Assembly: GCF_900099605.1 (NCBI RefSeq)
Contig: NZ_FNDK01000001.1
Location: 310,001-374,000 of the forward strand
Reading direction: 5' to 3'
Length of the DNA: 64,000 nucleotides
DNA from: Alteribacillus persepolensis
GTDB lineage: Bacteria > Bacillota > Bacilli > Bacillales > Marinococcaceae
Below are positions 1-9,903 of this stretch, in pieces; the first letter of the stretch is position 1, and every line of letters starts with the position of its first letter. The notes beneath the pieces were generated by a model. That model ran no database searches. It saw only the letters and a list, made by a program, of their open reading frames with translations, and was not told the DNA's origin. The translations under genes were made by a program, and so were the position numbers.

Positions 1-125
1 AATTGTTTATCATTATCTGTAAAGGCTTCTCTTTAGAATTTATATTAGTTGCGTATTGAACTTTTATCGTTTACATTATTAGACAAGTTAAAATAGCGAA
101 ACCGCTAGGAGGGTTTCTTACATTT

Positions 126-362
126 ATGCTATCCCAAGAGAAGATTGCACGAATTAATGAATTAGCCAATCGTTCTAAAACGACCGGACTAACGGAGGAA
201 GAAGAAAAAGAACAGAAGCAGTTGCGTGAGGAGTATTTGTCTAAGTTTCGTTCTTCTTTTAAAAGTCAGCTGCAGTCGGTGAAAGTTGTTGATCCAAATG
301 GGCAGGATGTTACTCCACAGTCATTGGCTAAGTCTAAACAAAATGGTTCCTATAAACATTAA
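126..362 (+). CDS. ynzC: UPF0291 (DUF896) family protein YnzC
   Basis: A 78-residue cytosolic protein of the YnzC family. It begins MLSQEKIARINELA, has a Glu/Lys-rich second helix (TEEEEKEQKQLREEYL) and the conserved segment VKVVDPNGQDVTP, at the family's normal length. The known structure of the family is a short helical hairpin with a disordered tail; molecular function is not established. GGAGGG lies 10 bases before the ATG. The position directly upstream of tkt is the same as in B. subtilis, where the lexA/yneA block sits on the far side, probably just outside this window. Confidence 0.93.
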   Translation: MLSQEKIARINELANRSKTTGLTEEEEKEQKQLREEYLSKFRSSFKSQLQSVKVVDPNGQDVTPQSLAKSKQNGSYKH

Positions 363-377
363 TAAATGATTACAAAC

Positions 378-414
378 AAACGTCTGGTAGAGACAGCTCT
401 ATCAGGCGTTTTTG
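378..414 (+). terminator. Rho-independent terminator after ynzC
   Basis: A 13-bp stem (ACGTCTGGTAGAG pairing with CTCTATCAGGCGT, two G-U pairs) is followed by a T run. It separates ynzC from tkt. Confidence 0.85.
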
Positions 415-548
415 TTTCATTATTCTCCTGAAACCGACTAAAGATGGATTTGGTAAGAGATTAGCTTGTGAAAAAAACAGAGAACGTTTATGATTAAACA
501 CGTAGGCTTATAATACATATACAATGTGGGAAAGGTAGGGAACATTTA

Positions 549-2546
549 ATGACAGCGAAGAATAATGTAGAAGAATTAGCGATTAATACGATTCGAACAC
601 TGTCTATTGACAGCATAGAAAAAGCCAACTCTGGGCATCCAGGTTTACCAATGGGCGCTGCACCAATGGCTTTTGCGTTATGGACAAAGTTCATGAAACA
701 CAATCCGGACAACCCAAAATGGTTTGACCGTGATCGTTTTGTATTATCAGCAGGCCATGGTTCAATGTTGCTGTACAGCTTGCTGCACTTAAGTGGTTAC
801 GAGCTGTCGATGGATGAGTTGAAGCAATTTAGACAATGGGGAAGTAAAACTCCAGGACACCCTGAATACGGAGAAACACCTGGAGTAGAAGCCACTACCG
901 GACCGCTTGGACAAGGGCTGGCGATGGCAACTGGTATGGCGATGGCAGAAAGCCATTTGGCGGCTGTATATAATAAAGATGACTTGCAAGTGATTGACCA
1001 TTATACGTACGTGTTGTGCGGCGATGGAGATTTAATGGAGGGTGTATCAGCGGAGTCGGCCTCGTTAGCTGGCCACTTGCAATTAAGTAAACTTATTGTA
1101 TTATATGATTCGAACGATATTTCCCTCGATGGGGATTTGCATCAATCTTTTTCTGAAGATGTAAGAAAACGGTATGAAGCATATGGATGGGAAACTATCC
1201 TTGTCGAAGACGGGAATGATATTGAAGCAATAGAACAGGCAATTAAACAAGCTCGAAACAGCAGCCGTCCATCTCTTATTGAAGTGAAAACAGAAATCGG
1301 CTACGGTTCACCAAATAAAGCAGGTACAAATGCCGCACACGGTGCTCCGCTAGGAAAAGATGAAGTAACACTTGCGAAAGAAACGTATAAGTGGGACTTT
1401 GAACAAGAATTTCACGTGCCAAGCGAAGTGAGTGAGTTTTTTGCAGAAAGAAAAGCAGAAGGAAAGCATCGAGAAGAACAATGGAACGAACAATTGAAAG
1501 CGTATAAAGAAAAATATCCAGAACTGTTTGACCAATTGTCGCGCGCAATGAATGGAGAATTACCAGCGGATTATGATAAAGAACTGCCTGTATACAGTGA
1601 CGAAAAACTTGCAACAAGAGCAGCTTCTGGTGAAGTTCTGCAGCAACTTTCCAAGGCTGTGCCTTCCTTGTTCGGCGGTTCAGCAGACTTAGCTTCTTCT
1701 AATAAAACATTGATTAAAGAAGAGACTGATTTTAGCCGCGATAATTATCAAGGGCGAAATATTTGGTTCGGTGTGAGAGAGTTTGCCATGGCTGCTTGCG
1801 GAAATGGCTTGAAACTGCATGGTGGTGTACACCCTTATGTATCAACGTTTCTTGTATTTTCTGATTATTTGCGTCCTGCGCTTCGCTTGAGTGCATTGAT
1901 GGAACTGCCGGTAACATACGTATTTACTCACGACAGTATAGCTGTTGGGGAAGATGGTCCAACACATGAGCCTATTGAACAAACAACTTCGCTTCGGGCG
2001 ATTCCAAATGTCAACGTTATACGGCCGGCGGATGGTAATGAAACAACGGAGGCTTGGAAAGCAGCTCTTGAAAGTGAACATGCTCCGACAGCGCTTGTGC
2101 TGACACGTCAAGGTTTGCCGACACTTCCTGGTACGAAAGAAAAAGCAAAAGAAGGCATGGAAAAAGGTGCGTATGTTCTCTCTTCTGCTGATAAAACACC
2201 AGACCTCTTGCTGTTAGCAACAGGTTCAGAAGTAGCGCTTGCTCTTGACACGAAGGAGGCACTTGAAAAGGAAGGGATCTATGCGAATGTTGTTAGCATG
2301 CCTAACTGGAAAGCATTTGACGAGCAAGATGAAGAATATAAAAAACAAGTGCTTCCTGATGGTGTGCCGGCACTAGCAATGGAAATGGGGGCATCCCATG
2401 GCTGGTATAAATATGTTGGTGCCCATGGAGCGGTTCTTGGAATTGATCAATTTGGTGCAAGTGCTCCTGGTAATGAAATCATAGAAAAATACGGGTTCAC
2501 AGTCGAAAACGCTGTTGCTAAAGCAAAAGCATTGCTAAATAGATAA
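549..2546 (+). CDS. tkt: Transketolase
   Basis: Thiamine-diphosphate enzyme of the non-oxidative pentose phosphate pathway that moves two-carbon ketol units between sugar phosphates. At 665 residues it is full length. The N-terminal PP domain holds the ThDP/metal motif GDGDLMEG near residue 157 with the downstream Asn (DSN). The pyrimidine domain holds the [10 protein letters not shown] segment near residue 465, and the C-terminal domain follows ([11 protein letters not shown]). A weak purine-rich ribosome site (GGTAGGG) precedes the ATG. The gene lies between ynzC and sirA as in B. subtilis and ends at its own terminator. Confidence 0.98.
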   Translation: MTAKNNVEELAINTIRTLSIDSIEKANSGHPGLPMGAAPMAFALWTKFMKHNPDNPKWFDRDRFVLSAGHGSMLLYSLLHLSGYELSMDELKQFRQWGSKTPGHPEYGETPGVEATTGPLGQGLAMATGMAMAESHLAAVYNKDDLQVIDHYTYVLCGDGDLMEGVSAESASLAGHLQLSKLIVLYDSNDISLDGDLHQSFSEDVRKRYEAYGWETILVEDGNDIEAIEQAIKQARNSSRPSLIEVKTEIGYGSPNKAGTNAAHGAPLGKDEVTLAKETYKWDFEQEFHVPSEVSEFFAERKAEGKHREEQWNEQLKAYKEKYPELFDQLSRAMNGELPADYDKELPVYSDEKLATRAASGEVLQQLSKAVPSLFGGSADLASSNKTLIKEETDFSRDNYQGRNIWFGVREFAMAACGNGLKLHGGVHPYVSTFLVFSDYLRPALRLSALMELPVTYVFTHDSIAVGEDGPTHEPIEQTTSLRAIPNVNVIRPADGNETTEAWKAALESEHAPTALVLTRQGLPTLPGTKEKAKEGMEKGAYVLSSADKTPDLLLLATGSEVALALDTKEALEKEGIYANVVSMPNWKAFDEQDEEYKKQVLPDGVPALAMEMGASHGWYKYVGAHGAVLGIDQFGASAPGNEIIEKYGFTVENAVAKAKALLNR

Positions 2547-2555
2547 CAGCTTCTC

Positions 2556-2597
2556 TCCGCCAGCGTATACGATGTGTATATGCTGGTGGATTTTTTA
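2556..2597 (+). terminator. Rho-independent terminator after tkt
   Basis: An inverted repeat (CCAGCGTATAC with a matching right arm containing TATATGCTGG) is followed by TTTTTT. Confidence 0.8.
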
Positions 2598-2639
2598 GCT
2601 AGGACAAAAGTTTTGTGCATCGATATTCCTTATTTATCA

Positions 2640-2646
2640 TTCGACA
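2640..2646 (-). promoter_or_regulatory. Candidate Spo0A box (0A box) upstream of sirA
   Basis: TTCGACA on the top strand is TGTCGAA on the other, an exact match to the core 0A box. It sits 93 bases upstream of the sirA start. sirA is a known Spo0A~P-activated gene in B. subtilis, so this is the expected site, but one 7-mer is weak evidence on its own. Confidence 0.55.
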
Positions 2647-2738
2647 AAAACAGTTTAAAAACATTTCAGAAATTGACAGCACTTTTATAATATTTCCGCT
2701 ATGATAGAGATAAATGAGCAGCAAAGGAGGAAAATATT

Positions 2739-3176
2739 TTGGCTCAATTTCAAATGGTTATTGTCACAAAGGAAGTCGCTTTGCAATATTACCGATCAGA
2801 AGATAAATTGTATCGTTTATTTCTAGATTACGAACGCGCATATGAATGGGCACGTCCTGTTCTTGAAAGACAAATTCGATATATTACCGAAGAAATTTCG
2901 TCTGTACATTGGAGTCAATCTTTGTCTGGTTATTTGCGTGAAAAAGGATTTCTCGAAAAAAAGGCAAAAGATTATTATTTCTATTATTCGGAAAAATCAG
3001 AAAGTGAAATAATGGTCAATGGCCGGTTTATTTATTACTATCACATGGGTCCCCCAAAAGAAGAATGGGATGTTTTTGACGGTTTGAAAAAGCTGTCTCC
3101 GTATGTATTTGCGATGAATATGGAGCGTGAAACATTTGGATGGCTGCGTCCGTTGAAAGTGTTTTCCGTATTGTAA
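2739..3176 (+). CDS. sirA: Sporulation inhibitor of replication SirA
   Basis: SirA (YneE) binds domain I of DnaA during sporulation and blocks new rounds of chromosome replication. The 145-residue product has the family layout: an N-terminal Tyr-rich stretch (QYYRSEDKLYRLFLDYE), a central QIRYITEEI, and a C-terminal FGWLRPLK matching the YGWLNPVK ending of the B. subtilis protein. The start is TTG, chosen because AAAGGAGG lies just upstream and no better start exists. It lies between tkt and yneF as in B. subtilis, and an 0A-box-like site lies in its upstream region. Confidence 0.9.
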   Translation: MAQFQMVIVTKEVALQYYRSEDKLYRLFLDYERAYEWARPVLERQIRYITEEISSVHWSQSLSGYLREKGFLEKKAKDYYFYYSEKSESEIMVNGRFIYYYHMGPPKEEWDVFDGLKKLSPYVFAMNMERETFGWLRPLKVFSVL

Positions 3177-3307
3177 TAGCCAAGAGAAAGAAATCGTATC
3201 TCCCTCTTTTAATAGGGAACAGTATACGTTATAATTATATAGGTTAAACGTGGCAATTATGACAGAATGATACGTTTTAATGGTTGCAGAAGGAGGATAC
3301 GAACAGA

Positions 3308-3532
3308 ATGGACTGGCTTTGGTTTGTACTCGTCGGTGTTCTATGTTTATTGGCGGGTGCGGCATTAGGTTTTTTTATTGCACGCAAAACAATGATGAAC
3401 TATCTAAAGAAAAATCCGCCGATTGATGAACAAATGCTTCGTGTAATGATGATGCAAATGGGACAGAACCCATCGCAAAAGAAGATAAATCAGATGATGA
3501 AAGCGATGCAGAAACAGCAAAATAAAAAATAA
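3308..3532 (+). CDS. yneF: UPF0154 membrane protein YneF
   Basis: A 74-residue single-pass membrane protein. An N-terminal hydrophobic segment ([19 protein letters not shown]) is followed by a basic cytosolic part with [19 protein letters not shown], which is diagnostic of the UPF0154 family. Its biochemical role is unknown. The ATG at 3308 is preceded by AGAAGGAGG; an in-frame extension back to 3284 lacks a ribosome site and is not used. It follows sirA as in B. subtilis. Confidence 0.92.
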   Translation: MDWLWFVLVGVLCLLAGAALGFFIARKTMMNYLKKNPPIDEQMLRVMMMQMGQNPSQKKINQMMKAMQKQQNKK

Positions 3533-3538
3533 CTGCTA

Positions 3539-3603
3539 GACTGTTTCAAAAGAAGTGTTGCAAGCTGATGAGCGTAACACTATATTTTTGAAACAGTCTT
3601 TTC
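3539..3603 (+). terminator. Rho-independent terminator after yneF
   Basis: A 13-bp outer stem (GACTGTTTCAAAA with TTTTGAAACAGTC) encloses a second small hairpin (GTGTTG/GTAACAC) and is followed by TT..TTT. Confidence 0.8.
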
Positions 3604-3721
3604 ATTGTGGAAAAATTCTGTTTGCAAGAAAAATGGTTATCGTTGTATGATAAAGTTATTGTTTTTGTAGGGATACCTGCGTTTATGAAGCAGTGACTTA
3701 CAAGCAGGGAGTTGGAAATAT

Positions 3722-4222
3722 ATGAACATCATGTTCGTGCTAATGACGATTGGTGCATTTGTGATGGCTGTTATTGCCATGATAGTTCGCATGAAAGCAA
3801 TCAAAAAACCCGCAACAGAAAAGAAAATTATATTGCCGCCGTTGTTTATGTCTACTGGATTTTTGATGTTTTTGTATGAACCGACACATATCAGCGCGAT
3901 TCAATTTTTCGAAGCTTTTTCGGTAGGACTGTTGTTTTCGGTTCTTCTCATTAAAACCTCGCAATTTGAAGTAAAAGAAAGTGATATTTATATGAAACGA
4001 TCCAAGGCATTTGTGTTTTTGCTATTCGGTTTACTGATTGCCCGGGTTGTTTTTAAAATAATTATTGGTGACAGCATAAACATAGAAGAGTTAGCCGCGA
4101 TGTTTTTCATTCTTGCCTATGGCATGATTATCCCTTGGCGCATCTATATGCTTATCGCCTTTCGGAAAATGAAAAAGCAAATGGACGTGCAGCATAATAC
4201 AACGGCAGCTGTCCGGTCATAA
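3722..4222 (+). CDS. ccdC: Cytochrome c biogenesis-associated protein CcdC
   Basis: A 166-residue integral membrane protein of the CcdC (YneJ, DUF1453) family, with about five hydrophobic segments and the family motifs ILPPLFMSTGFLMFL near residue 40 and IIPWRIYMLIAFRKM near the C-terminus. In B. subtilis it lies beside ccdA and the CcdB-like yneI. Neither is present in this window, so the operon has been reduced or rearranged here. ATG with GCAGGGAG upstream. The role of CcdC itself in cytochrome c maturation is poorly defined. Confidence 0.88.
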   Translation: MNIMFVLMTIGAFVMAVIAMIVRMKAIKKPATEKKIILPPLFMSTGFLMFLYEPTHISAIQFFEAFSVGLLFSVLLIKTSQFEVKESDIYMKRSKAFVFLLFGLLIARVVFKIIIGDSINIEELAAMFFILAYGMIIPWRIYMLIAFRKMKKQMDVQHNTTAAVRS

Positions 4223-4286
4223 GACATAAGAAAGAAAAGCGCAAGCGCTCTGAAAAACGCCAAACTTTTATACTTTCCTGTCTGTT

Positions 4287-4330
4287 AAAAAAGACTGCCC
4301 AGTTTCACCATGAAAGGGCAGTCTTTTTAA
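4287..4330. terminator. Bidirectional terminator between ccdC and yneK
   Basis: AAAAAAGACTGCCC and GGGCAGTCTTTTT form a perfect stem with T runs on both strands, placed between convergent genes. Confidence 0.88.
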
Positions 4331-4755
4331 GAGAAGAGATGTTCGTAAGGGGAAAAATCAATATTTTTTTCATACAGTTTGTTGCGGAGAAATTTATGAT
4401 CCCGTTTTGGTGTTGCCATGATATAGCCGCGTATTAATAGGTCTTCATCGATAACCGGTGCATTTTCCTCTAAGGCCAATTCCCCGATTTTTCCTGCAAT
4501 TTTTTCTCTGGCCGTATCTCGAAATAGTTCTGGCACCGGTTCTACTAGTTCCTCTAGCAAGTCTTTTTTATCTTGCGGCCACAGGTGGATTGTTTTTTCT
4601 ATGTAGTAATCTTGCCAATCTAAAATAGATTTGCCGTCTTCTTTTGGCAGACGTTTTAAAAATTTGCGGAACATAAAATAACCGCCAATAAACATGATGA
4701 CAGTAAGAAAGACAGACCATAAAACAATAAACCACATGAATAGACCCGAAGGCAT
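4327..4755 (-). CDS. yneK: DUF2621 family membrane protein YneK
   Basis: A protein of about 142 residues with one N-terminal transmembrane helix (FIVLWSVFLTVIMFIGGYFMF) and a soluble part with KRLPKEDGKSILDWQDYY and PQDKKDLLEELVEPVPELFRD, typical of the YneK/DUF2621 family. Function is unknown. The ATG at 4755 is chosen because GGGGTGGGG lies just before it; a TTG at 4776 would add seven residues. As in B. subtilis it is next to, and convergent with, ccdC. Confidence 0.85.
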   Translation of the reverse strand: MPSGLFMWFIVLWSVFLTVIMFIGGYFMFRKFLKRLPKEDGKSILDWQDYYIEKTIHLWPQDKKDLLEELVEPVPELFRDTAREKIAGKIGELALEENAPVIDEDLLIRGYIMATPKRDHKFLRNKLYEKNIDFSPYEHLFS

Positions 4756-4897
4756 TTGCCCCACCCCATTTGCCAAATCTCTTCGTTATTTTAACATAGA
4801 TAAGCGAAAATTACAGGGAGGAAAGGCTGTTGCTATCATATTTTTATATTGTCATCTTATTGAATTTGATATACTGCAAAAGAAGGGAGGCGTGTGT

Positions 4898-5290
4898 ATG
4901 TGGTTTGAAATTATAAACTTTATTATTCATTGGCTCACAGCGTTATCATTTTTTGTATTAATTCCACTGCCGTTTTTCTTAAAAGGCATGACAGGAGACA
5001 ATGTATATTTCATTAAGAAAGTATACCGGCCGATGATACATATTGCTCATGCTGGTTTGATTGTTTCTGTGATTACTGGACTCTTTCTTGTTCAAGACTG
5101 GCTGTCTGCCTGGACGTTTGCAGTTCTTATTCTTTGGCTGCTTATTGGTGCCTTCTTAGGTTTGACGGCTAAATCGCTGCGTCTATCATTAGAAGACGAA
5201 ACAGCCAAAACTCCTTTATTAAAGCACAGCACCATACTAACCATTGCGATACTCATCATGTTTCTGTTGAAATTTGCCAGCTGGTTTTAA
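4898..5290 (+). CDS. Small four-helix membrane protein, unknown function
   Basis: A 130-residue protein with four predicted transmembrane segments and almost no soluble part; I do not recognise the family. The start ATG (MWFEIINFIIHWLTALSFF) has AGAAGGGAGG upstream. A longer in-frame reading back to 4694 would overlap the start of the opposite-strand yneK gene and is unlikely. It is transcribed divergently from yneK and ends at a strong terminator. Confidence 0.75.
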   Translation: MWFEIINFIIHWLTALSFFVLIPLPFFLKGMTGDNVYFIKKVYRPMIHIAHAGLIVSVITGLFLVQDWLSAWTFAVLILWLLIGAFLGLTAKSLRLSLEDETAKTPLLKHSTILTIAILIMFLLKFASWF

Positions 5291-5313
5291 AAGCATTTTT
5301 GTTCCATTAATAG

Positions 5314-5353
5314 AAAAAGACTATGTTACCGGACGGAACATAGTCTTTTTTTC
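5314..5353 (+). terminator. Rho-independent terminator
   Basis: AGACTATGTT pairs with AACATAGTCT around a CCGG-containing loop, followed by seven T. Confidence 0.88.
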
Positions 5354-5483
5354 TATGAAATAGGTTAGGGCAAAAATCTTATTTTATAGATTTATAAAAC
5401 ATGTACCCTGACAAGCTGAACAGGCGGGAATATACTAGCACTGATAAGATATACAGCATGGAAGAAGGAGGATTGGTTATCTG

Positions 5484-6209
5484 TTGAAAATAAATGGGAG
5501 AAATAAATGGAAACTTTACCTTGCTATGAATAAAAAGAAAGAGCTGCGTCCTTATTTGGTACTGACCAAAAAATGGGCGAAAAAAAACTTTTTAGCCATG
5601 TTGAGAAAGTATAAATCGATTGTAGTAAAACCAAATAAAGGCTTAAAGGCCACGAATGTTTATTTTATCACGAAACGAAAAAAAGACTATGCCGTGCAAT
5701 TATATGAAAATAAATGTTATTTTCCAACCGCTCAAAAAGCGTATATGTATATGAAACAGAAAATCAAACAAAGCTCATATATCATTCAGCGAAGAATTAG
5801 AACCGCAAAGGTGAATGGACGTATTTTTGACATGCGCGTCATTATCCAACGAAAATCTACACGTTCTCCATGGACGGCAACAGCTTATAAGGCAAGAGTT
5901 GCAAGAAAGGATAGATTCGTTACAAATGCCAGCAAAGGAGGAAGTACGCTTACGTACCATGAGGCAATGAATCAAAGCAACGTGTCTGCTGTTGATTATG
6001 ACGAGCTGTTGCAACAAATAAAAGAGGTGTCAGTATTAGCGGCCCAGTCGCTTAATCCGTATTACCCAAACAAGCGTCTTTATGGTATTGATATTGCTGT
6101 CAGGAAAGATGGGTCTCTCCATATCTTTGAAATTAATCGTAAACCCGCATTAAAAGGTTTTTCTGCCACACAGCAAGAAACAATAAAAACCTTTAAGCAA
6201 GCGGGATAA
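5484..6209 (+). CDS. YheC/YheD-like ATP-grasp protein (first copy)
   Basis: A 241-residue protein of the YheC/YheD endospore coat-associated group with an ATP-grasp-like fold. Visible motifs are VVKPNKGLKATNVYF near residue 47, RIFDMRVIIQRK near residue 113, and YGIDIAVRKDG followed by HIFEINRKPALKGF near the C-terminus, the last carrying the acidic and Asn residues expected to bind Mg-ATP. It is shorter than B. subtilis YheC and YheD. The start is TTG with GAAGGAGG upstream. The next gene is a paralogue. A spore role is inferred from the family only. Confidence 0.8.
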   Translation: MKINGRNKWKLYLAMNKKKELRPYLVLTKKWAKKNFLAMLRKYKSIVVKPNKGLKATNVYFITKRKKDYAVQLYENKCYFPTAQKAYMYMKQKIKQSSYIIQRRIRTAKVNGRIFDMRVIIQRKSTRSPWTATAYKARVARKDRFVTNASKGGSTLTYHEAMNQSNVSAVDYDELLQQIKEVSVLAAQSLNPYYPNKRLYGIDIAVRKDGSLHIFEINRKPALKGFSATQQETIKTFKQAG

Positions 6210-6263
6210 ATCTGGATTCATGCTGTATGTTTTATCTTAAAGGCAAATATGGAGTGATAATAT

Positions 6264-7022
6264 ATGGCCGTTAAATTAAAAGGAAGAAATAAATATAAAA
6301 TGCATCAAGCGTTAAAAAGAGACCGTGTGTTGCGTCCTTATCTTCCGGCTACGGTGATGTTTCGCAAACAGAGTATGTACCAAATGATAAAGAAATACAA
6401 AGCGGTGGTTGTAAAACCAACCAATGGCCGGCAAGGTCACAATGTGTATTTTATTGAAAAGCTGAAAAAGAAAAAGTACCGTGTGCAGCTAAACAAAAAG
6501 CGCCGCTATTTTAAAAGTATTAAATCAGTGTACAACTATGTGAGAAGAGCCACGAAAAAAAGAAAATATATTATTCAGCAGCAGATTGATCTTGCGACAA
6601 TAGATGGAAAACGCTTTGATTTTCGTATTATCGTGCAGCGGTTCTCACGGAAGCACCCGTGGGTAGTAAATGGTATCATCGCCAGAAAAGCAGGAAATGG
6701 TTATAAAGTGACTAACAAACGGCGCCACGGAATTGTTTTACCGTTAGAAACAGCTTTGACAAAGGTAGAAGGAAAAAAAGGAATAACCAATGGAGTTGTG
6801 AACGAACTCAAAAAAATTTCTATCCGGGCTTCAAAAACACTAGGGAAATCTTTTTCAAAACAAAGAATTTTCGGCGTCGATATTGGCATGACAAAACAAG
6901 GGTCGCTGTATATTTTCGAATTGAACCGCTGGCCGTTAATTCAAGGCTTTAAAGGCCTTGATGATCAAACACAATACAAGAAAATTATTGCTTATAAAAA
7001 GCGGCAGCCCCTTCAAGTGTAA
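6264..7022 (+). CDS. YheC/YheD-like ATP-grasp protein (second copy)
   Basis: A 252-residue paralogue of the preceding gene, aligned along its whole length: VVVKPTNGRQGHNVYF, KRFDFRIIVQRFSRKHPW, and FGVDIGMTKQGSLYIFELNRWP. Very basic in its first half (many KKKK/RRY runs), as is the first copy. ATG start 54 bases after the first copy's stop, so the two are probably co-transcribed. The pair looks like a local duplication with divergence. Function unproven; a spore-envelope role is inferred from the family. Confidence 0.8.
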   Translation: MAVKLKGRNKYKMHQALKRDRVLRPYLPATVMFRKQSMYQMIKKYKAVVVKPTNGRQGHNVYFIEKLKKKKYRVQLNKKRRYFKSIKSVYNYVRRATKKRKYIIQQQIDLATIDGKRFDFRIIVQRFSRKHPWVVNGIIARKAGNGYKVTNKRRHGIVLPLETALTKVEGKKGITNGVVNELKKISIRASKTLGKSFSKQRIFGVDIGMTKQGSLYIFELNRWPLIQGFKGLDDQTQYKKIIAYKKRQPLQV

Positions 7023-7137
7023 TCGTTAAAGGGGAAAGAGACAGGGAAACATCATCGTTTCATTTTTGAAGGTAACACGGTTTTGACATGTATCATATAT
7101 AGATAGTACTTCTTCTTTTAAGGAGGGTACTTTTTTT

Positions 7138-7491
7138 ATGTATTATTACTGTCCATGCTACTGCTGTTATTCTTCTCACCTGCACCAGCCGTTGATAAGA
7201 CAAGAGCCGCATCCAGTTTTTCTGCAACGTTCAGCCGAAAACATGCAGCAGTTGCTTAGTGAAGCTGATGTTGTTTCAAAACGGTTATCCGAGTCATATG
7301 ATGATGCAGCACAATTAATGCAGGCAGCACAAGATTCAAAAAAAGATGAAGTGTTAGAAATCATTCGGTCTTTTGGAGTGACAGAAGAGTGTGACGTGTT
7401 TTATACACCGGATGGCATACAGGTTGAATTTATGTCGTATATTGATGACGTTCATTGCTGTAAGCTGACGATGCTGCTGCGCTGGATGTAG
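7138..7491 (+). CDS. Cys-rich small protein, possibly sporulation-associated
   Basis: A 117-residue protein beginning with a Tyr/Cys-rich stretch (MYYYCPCYCCYSSHLH) and ending with a conserved-looking block (IIRSFGVTEECDVFYTPDGIQVEF and CCKLTMLLRW). The ending resembles small Bacillus sporulation-associated proteins of the YuzC type as I remember them; I cannot confirm this here. A strong ribosome site (AAGGAGGG) precedes the ATG. A CATATA motif around 7094 could be the -10 of a mother-cell sigma factor promoter, but this is weak. Confidence 0.65.
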   Translation: MYYYCPCYCCYSSHLHQPLIRQEPHPVFLQRSAENMQQLLSEADVVSKRLSESYDDAAQLMQAAQDSKKDEVLEIIRSFGVTEECDVFYTPDGIQVEFMSYIDDVHCCKLTMLLRWM

Positions 7492-7553
7492 AAAAAACGA
7501 GAATAAAACACGTACATCTAAAGAAACTAGAGGGAGGAGGTGTTTTACACAAG

Positions 7554-7739
7554 ATGAAAAAAAGGGTGCCAAAGAAAGAAAAAATGATAATATTTTCGCT
7601 GTGCTGTTTATTTCTTTACATAGGTGATGATACCGCTGTGGTGAGAAAGGATACGGTTGCACATGGAGAGGGAAGTACAGTAGAAGTGCATACGTTGTCT
7701 GGACAAGACATTCCAAATGAGGCAACATTAAAAGTGTAA
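7554..7739 (+). CDS. Short possible secreted or membrane peptide, unknown
   Basis: A 61-residue reading frame with a basic start and a single hydrophobic segment (IIFSLCCLFLYIG) followed by a polar tail, like a signal peptide plus a short mature part. GGAGGAGG lies upstream, but about 13 bases from the ATG, which is long. No family recognised. It may be coupled to the preceding gene. Existence is uncertain. Confidence 0.4.
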   Translation: MKKRVPKKEKMIIFSLCCLFLYIGDDTAVVRKDTVAHGEGSTVEVHTLSGQDIPNEATLKV

Positions 7740-7758
7740 GGTGAAAGAAAGACAAGAA

Positions 7759-7855
7759 TGGCGGGACCGTCTGGGAATCGAACCCAGCGGAGACGGCACG
7801 CGCCTCCCTGAAGGTTTTGAAGACCTCGGCGTGCACCAGCATCACAACCGGCCCC
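7759..7855 (-). tRNA. selC: tRNA-Sec (anticodon UCA)
   Basis: A 97-nt tRNA with encoded CCA. The anticodon stem-loop carries CTTCAAA, with the UCA anticodon at 7818-7820. There is a long variable arm, a normal T arm (CTGGG TTCGATT CCCAG) and an extended acceptor stem (GGGGCCG with CGGTCCC), all as in bacterial selenocysteine tRNAs. It is transcribed divergently from selB, 137 bases away. Together with selA, selB and selD in this window it completes the selenocysteine pathway. Confidence 0.96.
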
Positions 7856-7992
7856 ATATAAATTCCACCCCGTATTGTACCGCTAAATTACAGCAATTGC
7901 AAGCAGCATGATTGTTTTCATTGCAGCTTACTTATAGTAAGATAGTGATAGCATAGCTGTATGGAACTGATAGGAAAAAGGCGGGAAGCGAA

Positions 7993-9903
7993 ATGACAAG
8001 AACCTATACGATTGGGATGGCTGGACATATTGATCACGGAAAAACATCACTAACCAAAGCATTAACGCAAATAGATACAGACCGCTTAAAGGAAGAAAAA
8101 GAACGAAATATCTCGATTGAACCCGGCTTTGCACCTCTTTACATAAATGATGATATGCACGTATCAATTATTGATGTTCCGGGTCATGAAAAGTTTATAC
8201 GGCAAATGATTGCTGGTGTCGCTGGTATTGACGCTGTCGTTTTAACAGTTGCAGCTGATGAAGGCGTTATGCCGCAAACAAAAGAACACCTTGACATTTT
8301 ATCGCTTCTGGATGTGAACGGTGGATTAATTGCAGTCACAAAAGCAGATAAAGTAGATAACGAATTGCTGCAGCTAGCAGGAGAAGATATTAGAGAAGCA
8401 GTGAAGGGAACCCCATTTGAGCACGTGGATATGGTGTATGTCGACAGTCTTTCAGGACAAGGGGTAGAGGATGTTTTACATAAAATCGAGGAAGTGTTAA
8501 AAGACATTCCGCAGCGAAATGCAAAGGGGCCGTTCCGGCTTCCAATCGACCAAGTGTTTACAGTGCATGGTCAGGGAACGGTCGTAAGAGGAACGGTATA
8601 TGAAGGGAGTATTCAAGAAGGAGAAAGTGTACAAATACTGCCTTCTCAACAGAACAGTAAAATTCGACAATTGCAAATACATGGAGAGAAAGTAAAAGAA
8701 GGCACAGCAGGGCAGCGGCTTGCTATGAATCTAAGCAGTATCGCAAAAGAGAATGTAAAACGAGGAGATGTCGTTGTTTCCGCAGACCATTATGTGACAA
8801 CTTCTGTCATCCATGTTGTTCTCTTTACGGCCGATGACTTTCGTTATGCATTAAAACAGCGCGGATTTGTTAAATTGCATTTAGGAACAGCGGAAGTGTA
8901 CGGGAGAATTGTCTTTTTTGATCGCAATGTATTAGAACCTGGGCAAACCAATGAAGTTGTTTGTCAATTAAGACTTGATGAACCAGTGGTGACCAAGCGT
9001 GAAGACCGGTTTATTTTACGGAGGCCTACTCCTGCTGAAACGATTGGAGGCGGCTGGGTTATTAACCCGAATGGCGAACGCCTTCGTTTTGGCAAGGAAT
9101 CGATAGAGCGTTTGCAAAGAGAGCAGCAAGGAACACCCAAAGACCACATTAGCGACGCCTTGCGAGAAGAAAAGTGGCTGACCCTCGCTGAACTGGCAGC
9201 TAGAACTGGACTGATCGAAGAGGAAGTGGATAAAAAGGTCAGGGAGTTAATAGATGAAGCTGTCGTATGGGAATTATCCAATGAAAAGTTTGTGCTGACA
9301 GAAACATACAAGCAGTTTATCGAGCATGTGACAGATGAATTAAACGAATTTCATCAGGCACATCCGCTTCGAACGGGGAAAAATAAGGAAGAGCTGAAAG
9401 CCGCGCGGATAGGTGAGCTGCCAAAAGAGGTCACCGAGCGTTTTCTGGAAGAAGCTGAAAAGAAAAACCTGATAGAGCGGCAAAAGCAATACGTAGCACT
9501 TGCTTCGTTTGAGCCTCATTATCCAGCGGGATGGGAAAAAAGAATGGAGCGGGTGCAGAAACGGTGGACAGAGGATGGTCTTTCCGTTTTACCGTTTGAT
9601 GATTATGCGAAGGGAGAAAATCTTCCAGCTGATCTTGTGCAGGAATTAAAATGGTACGCAGTGGAAACAGGAATTGCTGTGAAAATGGATGACAAGCATC
9701 TTTGGCCGGCCGTATCTGCCGAACGCGCAGCAGATGAACTTTACCGTGCCCATCCAACATCGTTTACGCTGCAACAAGCAAAAGACGTGTTAAACGTATC
9801 GAGAAAGTATCTCGTTCCGTTTTTAGAATGGATGGACGAAGCGAAGAAAACAAAAAGATTAGACCAAGAAAGAGTGTGGCAAAAGAAACATGAAAATAGA
9901 TAA
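7993..9903 (+). CDS. selB: Selenocysteine-specific elongation factor SelB
   Basis: A 636-residue GTPase that delivers Sec-tRNA to UGA codons and binds the mRNA hairpin (SECIS) downstream. The EF-Tu-like G domain shows GHIDHGKTS (residue ~10), DVPGHEKF (~60) and TKAD (~115). Beta-barrel domains follow, and the C-terminal third (from ~380) is the winged-helix RNA-binding part, seen as repeated helical blocks such as [12 protein letters not shown] and [28 protein letters not shown] at 7993. The last 14 bases overlap the next gene, so the two are probably translationally coupled. Confidence 0.97.
   Translation: MTRTYTIGMAGHIDHGKTSLTKALTQIDTDRLKEEKERNISIEPGFAPLYINDDMHVSIIDVPGHEKFIRQMIAGVAGIDAVVLTVAADEGVMPQTKEHLDILSLLDVNGGLIAVTKADKVDNELLQLAGEDIREAVKGTPFEHVDMVYVDSLSGQGVEDVLHKIEEVLKDIPQRNAKGPFRLPIDQVFTVHGQGTVVRGTVYEGSIQEGESVQILPSQQNSKIRQLQIHGEKVKEGTAGQRLAMNLSSIAKENVKRGDVVVSADHYVTTSVIHVVLFTADDFRYALKQRGFVKLHLGTAEVYGRIVFFDRNVLEPGQTNEVVCQLRLDEPVVTKREDRFILRRPTPAETIGGGWVINPNGERLRFGKESIERLQREQQGTPKDHISDALREEKWLTLAELAARTGLIEEEVDKKVRELIDEAVVWELSNEKFVLTETYKQFIEHVTDELNEFHQAHPLRTGKNKEELKAARIGELPKEVTERFLEEAEKKNLIERQKQYVALASFEPHYPAGWEKRMERVQKRWTEDGLSVLPFDDYAKGENLPADLVQELKWYAVETGIAVKMDDKHLWPAVSAERAADELYRAHPTSFTLQQAKDVLNVSRKYLVPFLEWMDEAKKTKRLDQERVWQKKHENR

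Noticed and set aside
1276-1617. 113-codon minus-strand frame in tkt
   Set aside because: It is entirely antisense to transketolase with no ribosome site; one of many such shadows.
7094-7104. CATATA motif as a SigK or SigE -10 element before the Cys-rich gene at 7138
   Set aside because: The -35 part does not match convincingly, so it was not listed as a promoter.
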